In this document: one piece after another, positions 24,081-35,582 of the stretch
How positions within the stretch are numbered: position 1 is the first letter of the stretch
Layout of the letters: each line of letters starts with the position of its first letter
Source of the DNA: Musa acuminata AAA Group
Lineage: Eukaryota; Streptophyta; Magnoliopsida; Zingiberales; Musaceae
Direction of reading: 5' to 3'
DNA length: 64,000 nucleotides
Assembly: GCF_036884655.1 (NCBI RefSeq)
Contig: NC_088339.1
Location: forward strand, 28,862,501 to 28,926,500
The notes under the pieces: generated by a model
What the model was told of the DNA's origin: nothing
The model's input: the letters and a program-made list of their open reading frames with translations, nothing else
The model's database searches: none
Program-made: the position numbers and the translations under genes

Positions 24081-24896
24081 ATGGGCGGCTGCTTCAGTTC
24101 TGGTGCCTACAGGCAAGAGTCTTTCTCCAAGGCGAAGGTGGCAGGCTCCACCACCGCTCCTCGCTGCCCAGCGGGGGCGAGAGATCCACCGCTGGCGGAG
24201 CCCGATGTGGAGGAGACGGTGAAAGAGGTCCTCTCCGAGACGCCAAGACCGCCGCCACCAACCACGAGATCAGTGGCAGATCAGGCGGCTAGGCCGAAGG
24301 AGGTCGAGATCATCGACAAGGCTCCCCTCCTAGTCGACAGCACCAATGGCTGCGACACCAGATCCGAGGACGCCTCCGAAGCCTGGAGCGTCAGCGCGAA
24401 GAGCGAGACCCATTCGGCCTCCACCGCCCCGGCGGGGAAGCCACGAAGAGATGCGGCGGAGGCCAGAAGGGGAGCAGCGAGGGAGGAACGCTCGCCGGCC
24501 AAGTACCAGAGGAAGCGCTCAGACTCCGGTGAGTTGGCCTGCAGGAGGGATCGGAGCGTGGCGGCCGGGAGATCCTCCCCATCGCCGACGCCGAAAGGAT
24601 CCGACCACGCGGCCGCCGGAAGGACGGTGGAGAGATCGGGCAAGCGGTCGGTGTCCCCGGAAGCGAATCGAGCGGCGCAGGAGCTGCGGCAGAACGCGGG
24701 ACGACGCAGAGCGTCGGCAGCAGCGGCAGCCAGGGCAAGCGGACCGAGGGAGCAGATGCCGGCGGATGAGGGAGGAAGGAGATTGTGCATGCAGGATGTG
24801 GGGACGGTGGACGGCGGCGTGGCCGGATCCGAAGCGGAGGCGAAGGACTCGCTGGAGAACCCCCTCGTCTCCCTAGAGTGTTTCATCTTCCTGTAA
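24081..24896 (+). CDS. MGGC protein, plant-specific, probably N-acylated and disordered, function unknown
   Basis: The gene is one exon of 271 residues. The ATG at 24081 was chosen over the in-frame one at 24045 because it gives MGGCFSS, a consensus for N-myristoylation at Gly2 with a palmitoylatable Cys4, which predicts membrane attachment. Residues of about 40-60 hold VEETVKEVLSETP and a short Pro run. The middle is Ser/Arg/Ala-rich and probably disordered, with no enzyme domain. The C-terminus ENPLVSLECFIFL is, as I recall, conserved in plant proteins annotated as serine/arginine repetitive matrix-like, which supports this frame over two other long open frames here. The coding sequence is very GC-rich, as in many monocot intronless genes. 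The gene diverges from the ARF-GEF gene. Function is unknown. Confidence 0.8.
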   Translation: MGGCFSSGAYRQESFSKAKVAGSTTAPRCPAGARDPPLAEPDVEETVKEVLSETPRPPPPTTRSVADQAARPKEVEIIDKAPLLVDSTNGCDTRSEDASEAWSVSAKSETHSASTAPAGKPRRDAAEARRGAAREERSPAKYQRKRSDSGELACRRDRSVAAGRSSPSPTPKGSDHAAAGRTVERSGKRSVSPEANRAAQELRQNAGRRRASAAAAARASGPREQMPADEGGRRLCMQDVGTVDGGVAGSEAEAKDSLENPLVSLECFIFL

Positions 24897-27636
24897 TGTT
24901 ATCTTGACCAAGAACGACGAAAAAAATGAGGTTATTTACTATTTGAAATCTAAATGAAATAGGCGCCGGTCTTCTCTGATTTCGTGCTGCTAAGGACCGT
25001 CTCGTCTTGGGCGGTGGAACGGGCTAAGGATTTATCTTCATACTTAAAACATTTATATTATTGATATCCCTATAAAAATATTTAGTCTCATTTATAAGGC
25101 TCATCGATTTTATTGATAAAAGATATAATATATAACAGCGAATATAGAATTATCGATTTTATTAAGATCATTCCAAACATTATTGATTGTGTCATCTATC
25201 GCGATACCTTCATGTCACCAAGCAGGTCCACCAACGATCGCCACACCTCATCACCCTCATCCAACAGTACCTTCGTATGCTCTCCTTATCAGCATATATA
25301 CATCCTCCTATCCCCATCGACTATCCATGTGCATTGGTACTATGCCTTTGCTAGCTTCCCCTCCTTTTACGTTGCCCCACCCTCAAGCGACCACATCAAA
25401 GATCTTTGCAAATTCGTAAGAATTATGCTTGTGCCACCAAGGACACAAAAATGCATCACACACAAACCTGCAGCATTTGTTGCACATCCATGCCATGTCA
25501 AGCAAGTGGACCCACGCATCAATTACCATGTCTTGAACTGCAACACGTTCTTTTTCTTGTCGTGTCAACTATAAAACACCATCGGACACTCCTTCAATCC
25601 AATGCAAGTGAAGGAGGAGCACCATTGGTCGAAATTGGGAGTCTTAGCGATGAGGATGTAAGACTTGAGAGTAGTGATCCAATTTGTCATAGCTCTCTCT
25701 TAATAAGACTTGAGAGAATAGGAGACCATGGGAGTAGCGAGGATCGATAATAGCATGGTTCAGGGTCAATTTGAATAGTGAGAGATGAAAAACTAAGGGA
25801 TAAAGAGGTTTGATGCTAGGGAGAGATTCACTGAGACTAAATTAGGGTGACAATGAGACGAGCAAAGTTGACGAACTTTCTAAGGAGATAGAAGTATGGC
25901 AACTCGAGGTAGTGTTGTCACTGGCAAGATCATGGAATGATCAATTTATCATTCGAAAAATTCGATAATTCTACAAGTGTTTTTATGTGCTAAATATTTT
26001 ATTAATAAAATTAATAATATTAAAATAAATGAGGTTTGATGTCACCGAAATGTTAAGAAGATGTTACTACATGGCTTAATATATAATTAGTTTCAGTGGA
26101 ACTGACTAAGAAAATTAACTCGTTAGTAATGTGATGTATTAATATGTAAAAAGATTAACTTATTAGGATGTTGAGATGTTTACCTATGTTGTTTTTTTAT
26201 TTATTATATTAAACATATTTCATATTAATAATTAAAGTTAGCTCTTTACGATTGATTCCTTATTAATCGAATATCATCTATAAAACTAGTATCACATATA
26301 TATCCGATAATATTTCTTTAGTCGATAGGGTATAGTGAATAACGAAATATTCTTTAAACCTATGTTGATATGATTCATTGCTCTTTATTTGTGAAGTTGA
26401 TCAAAAATATTAAGTAGTTTATAGCTTTTTCAGTTAATATATCTTAATTAAGTTTTTCTTATAAATGTTAAGTAATGGAAATCAAGTTTATGATGATAGA
26501 CCATCAAAGTTTTTACCGACTAAATTAGTTGATAAATTTATTTATATATCTTAAGTATATTATATGTTAGTTCACTTGAAACTATAGTTAATATTACTAT
26601 ACAAATATCAGTTATACAAGTATTTTCTTTTTTATATAGTCATTTAACTCAAATAAAATATATCACTGAACAACTAACGAGAGCTTTATCAATGGATATC
26701 AACAATATTGACTGTATTGCACACACTATACAGACTGTATGAATACATACAGTAGAAGTTTAAGATTTATAAAATATTTGCCATTATAATTTACGAACCA
26801 AATTTCTAACGGTGATAAAATATCTGCATAACCGATCCTAAATAATTACAATATTATGTTTTTTTTGTTATTGCAAACTTCTCATATGATAATTCAAATC
26901 CATCAGACATGATCTAACTCGAGTATGGGTTGTATAATTTGTCTCATGAGTTTACGAGTCTGATCTAAGTCGAGGGGTTTGGCTGTTTAGTCGGATTCGA
27001 TTCGAATCAATCATTTTTGGCCCGTCGACTCATGATTTAACTCGATTAACAATATGACAAAATTTCCAAAATAAACCTAAAATTTTATTTTATTTTATAA
27101 AATATATATTTTTATTTATTCTCTCGACAATATTACTTTGGACTCTGTCCCGCCCGCGACAACCTTTGCCCTGCCTCCACCCTGTTGCCTCTGTCCGTCA
27201 CACTCGTCCTTGTCCGCAACTACCGCGGGCCGCTAAGGTCCTGTTTTCTCCCCGCCATCTCCGTTTTCGAGAGAGAAAAATAATGGCGTAGGTGTCAGAA
27301 GAGGGCAAAAGGTAGAGAGAGAAAAATAAACACTGCACCTGCGCTTCGAATCCCCAAATGCCCGGTGAAAGGATCGACCGGCGTCCGAACGGGTGCCACC
27401 ACTTAGAGACGGCCGAAAGCATGTCTGCACGCCGGAGTTGATCTTGCGCCATCTCCTCACCTACCGTAGCGGCTGCGGTGGTAAAACGACGCCGGGCACA
27501 CAGGCGTCTCTCGACCTCGTTCATTATCATCATCGAAATCGCTGACGAGGAGGAGGCGGACCAAGTACAACCCGGTGCCCGTAGTTTCTCGATTCCTTGA
27601 TCTGGTGTCGATCGAGATGGGGTTTCTGCTGTTGAT
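24897..27636. other. Intergenic region, no gene recognised
   Basis: The first part (to about 25,900) has some open frames without recognisable products, for example 25113-25574 (plus). From about 25,900 to 27,110 the sequence is strongly AT-rich. From 27,120 to 27,640 it turns GC-rich, with two overlapping unrecognised minus-strand frames next to the degenerate FLOE copy. No exon structure could be supported. Confidence 0.5.
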
Positions 27637-27858
27637 CCTCCGTGATTTGATTGTCCATGAACTTGGACGAGTGCATAGGATCCATCGAAGCACTAAGGCG
27701 GCGACCGCGCGAGAGATCTGTTAAGAAGCTTGTCCGGCCTCCGGCGGCGAGAAGAAATTCTAGGGTTTTATACTTGATCACGAACGAAGATGAGGAAGAG
27801 AAGCAAAGGGAAGAGACAACAAGGAAGAGACCTTCTGGTGAGGGAACACTGTGTCGGT
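27637..27858 (-). pseudogene. Truncated copy of the 5' end of a FLOE-type (DUF1421) gene
   Basis: Read on the minus strand, this block aligns with 54296-54528, the 5' leader and first codons of the FLOE-type gene. Shared stretches include CTCACC-GAAGGTCTC, GTGATCAAG, ACCCTAGAATTTCTT, TGGATCCTATG, CCAAGTTCATGGACAA and CAAATCACGGAG. The encoded start, MDPMHSSKFMDNQITE, matches MNATKFMDKQITE of the full gene, but similarity then stops. No coiled-coil, QPS-rich or DUF1421 exon follows at lower coordinates. In the copy an ATG stands where the full gene has GTG, three codons upstream. It is best read as a broken paralogue. A short new gene using this promoter cannot be excluded, since the frame stays open to 27530. 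Confidence 0.65.
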
Positions 27859-27914
27859 AAGCTATTTATTTGCATCAGAAAACAAAGCCTACCATCGATA
27901 TTACGATGCACGAA

Positions 27915-27962
27915 GGTGCCCATCGCCCGTTCGATCGAACGATTCGGGTGGTGATGGGCGCC
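27915..27962. repeat. Inverted repeat around a 14-bp palindrome
   Basis: The arms GGTGCCCATC (27915-27924) and GATGGGCGCC (27953-27962) pair with one mismatch. Between them is the perfect palindrome CGTTCGATCGAACG (27928-27941). It lies between two divergent 5' ends, so it could be a regulatory site or a relic of insertion. Confidence 0.5.
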
Positions 27963-28009
27963 ATCTCATTAATGAACGGTCGAGATTTAAGATTTGTTCA
28001 ATAATATAT

Positions 28010-28172
28010 GTTTCTTCTCAAATGGCTTAATTCCCTGCCTCCCCCCAGTCGATCGCGGTCGCAGCCCCAACAACACAACAGCAGTCGTCCGCCGCCGCCG
28101 TCTTGGCGACAAGCATTCCTACCTACTGTTAGGTTAGTTCGGGTTCCCTTCTTCCTTCTATCGGCACCTCCT

Positions 28173-28203
<31 letters not shown>

Positions 28204-28440
28204 ATAACTCCATCTTCCCCTAAGGTTATCTTTTCTCCTCTCTGTCCCCTTCTCTCCTATAGCCTTATCCACCCAGTCTCTGCTTCCCCCCATCAGAGCC
28301 GCCGCCACCCTGCCGAGCCTCCACGACCTCCTTCTCTTCCCCCGTGCTTCTTCCACCGTCACCCCCCCTTCTCCGTTCTCAGTCATCCTCTTCCTTCTCT
28401 CCCTGTCTCTCTCCTTCTTCCCCCATTAGTAATTGACAGG
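28010..28440 (+). promoter_or_regulatory. Pyrimidine-rich putative 5' leader exon with a (CT)n run
   Basis: The plus strand is C/T-rich throughout, with a C-run at about 28173-28181 and (CT)11 at about 28181-28202. It ends at a possible splice donor at 28440/28441. Joined to the acceptor before 28925, it would form the 5' untranslated leader of the thioredoxin-fold gene. Support is composition and splice-site match only. Confidence 0.35.
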
Positions 28441-28937
28441 TATACCGTGGTAGCATCATATTGATACTCGATTGGATAGGTACAATAAGATTAGTTTACT
28501 GTAAAGTTTGGAACCGTGCTCTACAATGTGACTAGAAATACTTACCAATCAGGAATAATTTACTAAGTTTTTGATATTTTTACAAAATAAAATATCTATT
28601 AGTTTTATTCTCTTTGGTCCAATTGATTGACTTACCATCTCTACCAAGGACACAAAGTGTAGTCTAGGTGATATAGGTTCATCAAACAATGTGTTTAGTA
28701 GTTGATTAAATTGGTACTTAGAGGTGCTTAATCCTACCCAGAATTGCGTTGGGTGAGGCTAGATAAGCCCCAAAGGAGAATGCTTGAGCTTTATTTTTTA
28801 AAGCTAATTGAGGACTTGTAGGCCTTACTGATTACTGAGGTCCAGGACTGGCTCTATCGCATTGCATTTGCACCTAATAGTAAGATTCGTTTCATAGATC
28901 ATTTCTTTGCAGTTTTTGTTGCAGGAAAAGAGAGGAG

Positions 28938-31900
28938 ATGACAGCAGAAGAGGGGGACAAGTCATTTCTTGAGCGTATGCTTTCCCATCTACGCTCCACC
29001 AGCAAGTATGGGATGGTCTTTTTCTATTATTTTTACATGTTCAATTTGATGCTCTCCTGGAGTAAAAAAAAAAGGAAAACAGGGAAACAATCTTATTGAT
29101 GTATATGGTGGATGAGTTTCTGTTAACCTCTATTCCTTTTTTGTTAAGGTTTTGCATAATTAGACATCCATAGGCACTTCAAATTTTCTTCTTTGCTTCG
29201 CTCTCTCTGCGAATGATTTTGCTGCACAAATTTGTTACATTATGTTTTTTTTTGTTCAACATGCATCATAATTTGTTTACTCATTGTATTCCTTTATAAA
29301 GTTATATGTCGTGTAATCCACATACCACACCACAAAATTAAGGAGATCATCCATGAATTAACTAGAAGTCTCTGATGACCCTTTTTTATTGTTATTTGGG
29401 TTTCTTCTCGTAAGCTGCAAAATTTACAAAAAAAAAAAAGAAAAAGAAATCAGCACTACATTCATATAGTGTTGATTTTGTGCAAGTATCATACATGGCA
29501 TGGCACAAAAAGGAGGAGCTTCATATTGAATGCTATGTCACATTCTTTTAAATGTTCTATTAACATCGTTTTACAGACTGGTCACAGTTTTAGACCTTCT
29601 ATTTACTAGTTTAACTAGGAAAACATGTAAGTTTGAGCTCAGTCGTCTTGTTTTACATTACCAATTCATCGACAAGCTTCTGTACATGTAATGTTTTGAG
29701 ATTTGGAACCTGGAACAACCTAATGTTGAGATCAAATTAGGTGTGTTTGAATATATTTTATCATAGTGATTATATATATTAGTAGTTGAACTATACTTTA
29801 GAAGAAAGCATATGCTGAATAAAGACAAAAAACAACATAAGAATAAATAGAAGAATAGAATCAAAGTTGATAGCATGGCAGACAGGAGCGGCAAAGTCTC
29901 ATAGTGTAAAGATTTGTATCCTCTTATAAGTAGCTTTCTTACCCAAGCGACATGGTCTTTAGGTAGAACTCATATTGTAGGACTTTCACTAATATTACAG
30001 CTCCTAAAAATCCCACGTGAACTATTTTAACACCTGCAACATCCAATTTAGAAACAAATAGATCTAGTTCAAATTGAATCTTAATCACTCCCACAAACCT
30101 ATATGAAACAATATGACTTGTATGCATCAATTCTGCTCAAAACAAGGCTTTCAAGTTAATCTTAAGGCTCCCTTATCTATGGTAAAAAAAATTCCAGAGA
30201 GTTGAGAAGCCACTCCAAATGTTCATGTGATAAATTCTATAGCTAACTTGAGTCATAGCTAAATCTGATAAGTTCAATGTAAACCTAATCTATTTAGGCT
30301 GCAGTATAACTTGTCATATTTATCGATCAACTGGTCCAAACATAAACTTGTACATATGCTTCACGTGGGGGAACATGTTTTCAACGAACACGAGCCAGTA
30401 CTAAAGTCAATCTTCTTTTAAAAGGCATCAAAAAAGAATTTTATTTTTGTTGCTGGTAAATAGCAGGTGTCACTTCCCTTAAGCAACATTAAATAGTAAT
30501 ACAATACATAGATGAGTGTGCTTAATAACATGTTATCATACAATGAAGAAGGTACACAATGTAGATTATACCTCCTAAATGTTCTCTGCAATATATAAAT
30601 TTACTTCTCTTGCATTCAAGACCTATATTTTAGTGAGTAGTTATGTATTTTGCTTGGATTTGGCTCTAAAACCCATTATTTGTGTTTCCAAACTACTGGT
30701 ATTTCTTCTTTATGCTTGTCATGTCGATTTGAATTAGGGGAACCCTGGTGCACTCTTTCTTTGTTCTGTTAGATTGAATGGCTTAGCCACAAATCAAGTA
30801 GGCTGTAACGACTACTCGGTTGGCATCTTATCTCTATTTTTCATGAGCTAATTACAGTTAGAAACTTTTGCCACTGTTGAGTGATCTGCTAATGATAAGT
30901 TCAATGTTCAAAGTGACTTTGATGCATCAGCCTCAGATGTCCTGGTTTGGTTGCTTTTGGACTTGCTCAAGATTTCAGTTCAGGATGCCTCATTTTTCTT
31001 TGTACTTTCGAGATGCTGTAATTCATTTAACATAGCTTGTTCTTGCTTACCGCTTGTTGCGTTCATTATCATTTTGGGTGAAACTTTCTCACTTTCATAG
31101 TTCTTCATTTAGTTGTTCTGTGAACTTGAATTTCTTTGCTGCAACAAAATGAATCATGTGATACAACAATACCAGGAACCCACCATGAAACTGTATCATG
31201 TGATATAATTGGTAAACTAATCTGATTTCTAATTGAAGGATTGAAGTTTTCTAATGCATAATAAAAGTGTTTTTGGAGAAAACATTTTGGGCTCTGTCCA
31301 ACATGACATTTTCTTTTGGTATTTTGGTATTTTGATTTTATATTTTGTATTATTTTCAATTTCAGGTATTACACTGGATATCCAAAAGATCTTGGACCTT
31401 CACGTATTGTTCACTTCACCTCCGAGCGTCATTTTGTTCAGCTACTACATGAAGGCAGTCCTGTAGTTGTTGCATTTACTATTAGGTGTTGCTAATTATT
31501 TTCTTTTACCAATTGATTTTCATTGGCTTCTATTGGTAACGCTCTATTGAAAAATAAATGTCTCACTGTTTGCATGTCCAAAACCATTTTTTCTTGTGTA
31601 CTCAAATCCAATGCATAGTTTGGTGCACAATTTATTTCTTTATTATCACTTGTCCGTAGGATGATCCATAAGTAGAAATCTGTAGCAAATGCTTATTTTC
31701 TCTCCTAGTTTCGCACTAGTGTTTGTTATTAACATAATGATCCTTAGTATATCTATAGATTGGATTGAAGAAGTAGTTTAACACATTTGGTAAATTTCTT
31801 GGAGATTAATTTGAATACATGCATAGCCTGTGTTAGTGTACCACTGAACATATTTAAGTAGCTTGGCGTATAATTGTAGGTGTCCTTACACAAAGCATCT

Positions 31901-34900
31901 TGATAAAGTGTTGGAGGAAGCTGCTGCTGAGTTTTACCCTCACTTCAAATTCGTGCGTGTATGCCTATTTCACCTTGTGCCATTGCTTTATATGTTTAGT
32001 TAGCATCCTTGTTCAGGAGTTTCCATGTACTTGTATATTTTGTTGATTTTTTTTTTTTGCTGAGTAAACAGCTTGAGCACATTTCATTGTCATTAATCAC
32101 ATGAGTTACCTAATATCCTTGGTTGTTATTTAGAAATATCTCATTAATCATGGTATGCATGCTTCTTGGCAATAATCATCCTATGCCTTCTGCATAATTA
32201 ACTTTCTGCATTTCTAGTTGTATCATGTTGATGCAACCCAGGGACCTGCAAGATGGTCATGGGGACTTATTTACTTAATTTTCAATGGATTTATCCATGT
32301 TGTCATTTTTTAATGAATTTATATATTGAGAAGTAGATTAGAGGTTACAATTGTTATATTTGGGCTGTCGCCATACCTCGGTTTAATTTTCTTCTGTTCT
32401 CTTTACCACCTCGCTTTGTTCTTCTTCTTTCCCTACTTCCTCTATTTTCTTTCTTTCAATACTAAACTCATCGGCTAAGACTAAATCAGCATCTGTATGA
32501 CAGAATTTTGCTTCATATGAACTTTGGTTATTTATCTGTTTGGCAGTTTATTATTGTCCAAGATATCTGGATGTTGGGTTTCACCTTTGTGAACCCATCC
32601 TTGTTGTGATTCATGCCTTATGCAACAAAGTTGAACCGTAAAATTAAAACTTTCTGGTGCTGGTTTTGGTGCTTGCTTCAACCATGGGAAGTTTTGTGTA
32701 TAATGCTTCCATTTTCACAGTATATATGTATACTGTTTTTGGTTTTTAAGCATACTCATGCATGAATGTATCTGTAGATACACATACATCTAATAAATTT
32801 TATGCATGCATGGATACATATTCTTTTCTGGTTCTATAAGTCAAAATTTATCTTGCTACTTAATAATTGATTGTAATAAGCAAGACCATTGTGCAAAGTC
32901 AATAGAAGAGGGCAAAATATTCATTATGATAGGTTCTAGCATGGAAGAAGCTGGGCAATATTTCCTGTTGATCTACTGAATGCAAGAATCCAGTCCCTTG
33001 AGCATTGGCAAATCTATATATTCTCTGGGGGACCAATGCCTCTCCAATGCTCTTGAAACCCTTGAACAATCGCCTTTCGTTTCTTTTTTCTGCTCTTTTT
33101 CCTCTACCTCTCCTGTTCAAACTTTCTCCTTTCAGGGTAACTAATTTCAGTAAGCGTCACACTCCTCAGAAATTGTGTTTCCTTTTCAAGTACTTTTTAG
33201 AACTTTAATTCCATACAATTTCTTTAAAATCTCATTATCTTAGTTTTGGAATAGGACTTGTATTAGTTCATATAAGCATAGACATGAAAAAGAAATATCA
33301 CATGTTAGACAATGCTGTACCAAATAAAGTTGGTAAAATAACCTTATTAGATCTTCACTTCTGCAAATTCAGCTTATTGTGGTTTTGAAACGGTAATCAA
33401 AATTCTTTTTGATTAGTGGTCTATTGGAACGTATTAATGGTTGTCATTATTGGTATCTAGTGTGATTGTCGAGTTCTGTACCAATATTGATGAACTTTTA
33501 GAATTATTATCATTTTGTCATTCATTATGTCAAATTAGTAATATCTATATATTGTTTCTTACTGTGGTTTATACAGGTGGAATGCCCAAAATATCCAGCA
33601 TTTTGCTTAACGAGACAAAGGAATGAGTATCCATTCATTGAAATATTTTACAGTCCAGAACAAGTAATCTTTTCACCTTTTTCTTTCTTCTTTAGTGTAT
33701 GTTCTAATCCAATCCGCTTGACCTGTAATAACACACTAACAATTTGTAAAGGAATCTGGCACTTTGATCGTGCTTACAGTTATGGGATGAATATCTTAGT
33801 GATGTAAACTATTAGTTCACGGATGTGGATTACCATAAATGTGATATTTTGTTGTTTTATGTTGTCTTTTTCACTAATCTCTTATTATGATTTCCTAGGC
33901 AACTGGCCAGGGAAAAGTGGTAGATCCTAACATCACAAAGTATTCAGTGAAAGTCTTGCCAGTAAGTCTCTAATTTTGTGTTAAAAGTTTTGTATGTCAT
34001 CATTTACTTATTCATTTAAAGCTTAATGTTTATCTTAGACTCTTACTCTGTACCAAACCATATACCGACACATGACCATTGTGATATATTTTTTTCCCTC
34101 CGATGTGGTTTTATTTATCATGAATCCTAATTTGAGATGCCTCCTGTTTTAAATTCTTGATCACTTTTAAGTTGTGATCTTGTTAGTGTAATTAATGTAG
34201 TTCTTACCCTCAAATGTTGCTTCTGAAAGTTCTCATCAAGGTTTTGGCGCCGTCGCTTACCACCTGGCAGACCCGGTATGCACCAGCCTGAGCCAGGTCT
34301 GGGTTTGCTGGTGTACTACACCTCAGGTCTTAGTGGTAAATGCTCTTTTTACTATCCTTTTTGGCATTGTGCCAACCAGTACCAATACATACTGATCTAT
34401 AGGTTCCAGCCTGAGCTGATTCTGGTATGGGTACTGTTACTGGTATTCTAAGCCATGTTTTCATCGCCATTAGATCGACTTTGTAAATTATGAAATTTGG
34501 CTTTAAGATCTACGAAGGAACCCCAAAAGCGAAGATGCTCTCTGAATCCCTACCAAAAACTGAACTCCTATTAGCTTCCTCACTGGTGTAAAATGGCACT
34601 GTGTGATTGATCAACATCTCAGAGGAAGATAGTCTCTTCTCCTTCATGGATGGATAGATTTCCTTGACAATTCTACTAGGCTTGCAGTTCTAGTAGCACC
34701 ACCATTTTTGGTACTCATTCCAAAGGCTGAACTTTTGGTTAAAATTGAGCATATTATATGTCTAGAATAATGCTTCTTAATTGTGAAACTAGTGTTGGAC
34801 GTATCTCGATCCTTCAAAGGTTTCGTTTTTTTTCATTTAGGAAGAGCCACAGGTTGATTCTATCAACTTTCCTGTTGTAGTTCAAAAGCTTAAATTGTTT

Positions 34901-35582
34901 CGGACTTACAAGATGTGCTGTAAGGATTCTGGTGCCATGTAAGCTGGCATTTGACCTTGTTACAGAACACAGGTTGCATCTTCCCATTTTTCTTTCTTGA
35001 GAATTTATAGGAGAATTGCATGTTGATTCTGTCGCAGTCAGAAGGTCAAATTATTCAATTTTACAGTAAACATATAAAATGGTTTTTTTTCACCTTTACA
35101 GTAAACATATAGATGGTTTCTGGTTTTTATATTGCAGTTGGATATGCTAGAAACAAAGACTAAATTTGGCATTATTTAAGAGGCACTTTCGTTTGAAAGG
35201 CCCACATAGGTTGAAAGTTTACCAAAGGGTCATCCTGCTATTTTGAAGCTTTCTTTGCTCTAGTATCTTTTTGTTGGTGGGTCATGTTTGAACCTGCCCA
35301 TAATAGTTAGGTCTTCGTCTCTAAGCCGAAAAGTCAGATCTAAGCATCAGGTGAGCATTTGGTCCTGTTTGCTTCATCTATTTGTACAGAAATGCCTTGG
35401 GAAAAATGAGTACGGCAAAGTTCATTGTGTATTACTGATCATGTTTTACTAGGATAAACCATATCGGATCATCCAATCACTTAATTTTCTCTTTATCCGT
35501 GCAGTTTAACTACGACGTAAGTGTGTATGGGTTTCGAGAATTTTTCAAGCGACATGGAATGAATTTACCAGAAACCAAGTAA
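28938..35582 (+). CDS. Thioredoxin-fold protein with a CPYT instead of a CxxC site
   Basis: Six coding exons (28938-29005, 31366-31485, 31880-31958, 33577-33663, 33899-33961, 35505-35582) join in frame to 164 residues. The first exon begins at the acceptor before 28925, and the ATG at 28938 follows an AGGAG-type purine context. The central part has the thioredoxin order: strand VVVAFTI at about 56-62, an active-site turn at RCPYT (Cys64), a helix LDKVLEEAAAEF, strand FKFVRVECPKYP, then YPFIEIFY with the expected cis-proline. The second active-site Cys is Thr67, so a dithiol oxidoreductase is unlikely; a monothiol, binding or structural role is possible. No signal peptide or membrane segment is seen. 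I recall a conserved plant family of this length and sequence without an assigned function. Confidence 0.85.
29006..31365 (+). other. Thioredoxin-fold gene intron 1
   Basis: This 2.36 kb intron is flanked by a GTATGG donor and a TTTCAG acceptor. It is AT-rich; no coding exon or recognisable element was found. The next introns of the gene (31486-31879, 31959-33576, 33664-33898) are likewise AT-rich and featureless. Confidence 0.75.
34240..34455. repeat. Degenerate GTAC-rich element copy in intron 5 of the thioredoxin-fold gene
   Basis: Words such as ACCCGGTATGCACCAGCCTG, GCTGGTGTACTAC, CCAGTACCAATACATACTG and GGTATGGGTACTG mark this stretch as GC-richer than the surrounding intron (33962-35504). 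They resemble the elements in the ARF-GEF introns. Borders are approximate. Confidence 0.4.

Larger units (their letters stand above)
27859..28937. other. Promoter and leader region of the thioredoxin-fold gene
   Basis: The region lies between the head-to-head FLOE copy and the first coding exon of the thioredoxin-fold gene. It holds an inverted repeat at 27915-27962, a CT microsatellite and a long pyrimidine-rich stretch to about 28,430. A plausible donor (GACAG|GTATAC at 28440/28441) and the acceptor before 28925 suggest a leader intron. Confidence 0.5.

Noticed and set aside
24346..24876. 176-residue plus-strand frame inside the MGGC gene
   Set aside because: It is an Arg/Pro-rich shadow of the GC-rich coding sequence in another frame.
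24281..24886. 201-residue minus-strand frame over the MGGC gene
   Set aside because: High GC opens several frames here. Only the plus frame at 24081 has an acylation signal and the conserved C-terminal motif.
25113..25574. 153-residue plus-strand frame in the intergenic region
   Set aside because: It has no recognisable domain and AT-type codon composition. Overlapping frames in other phases look no different, so it is not supported as a gene.
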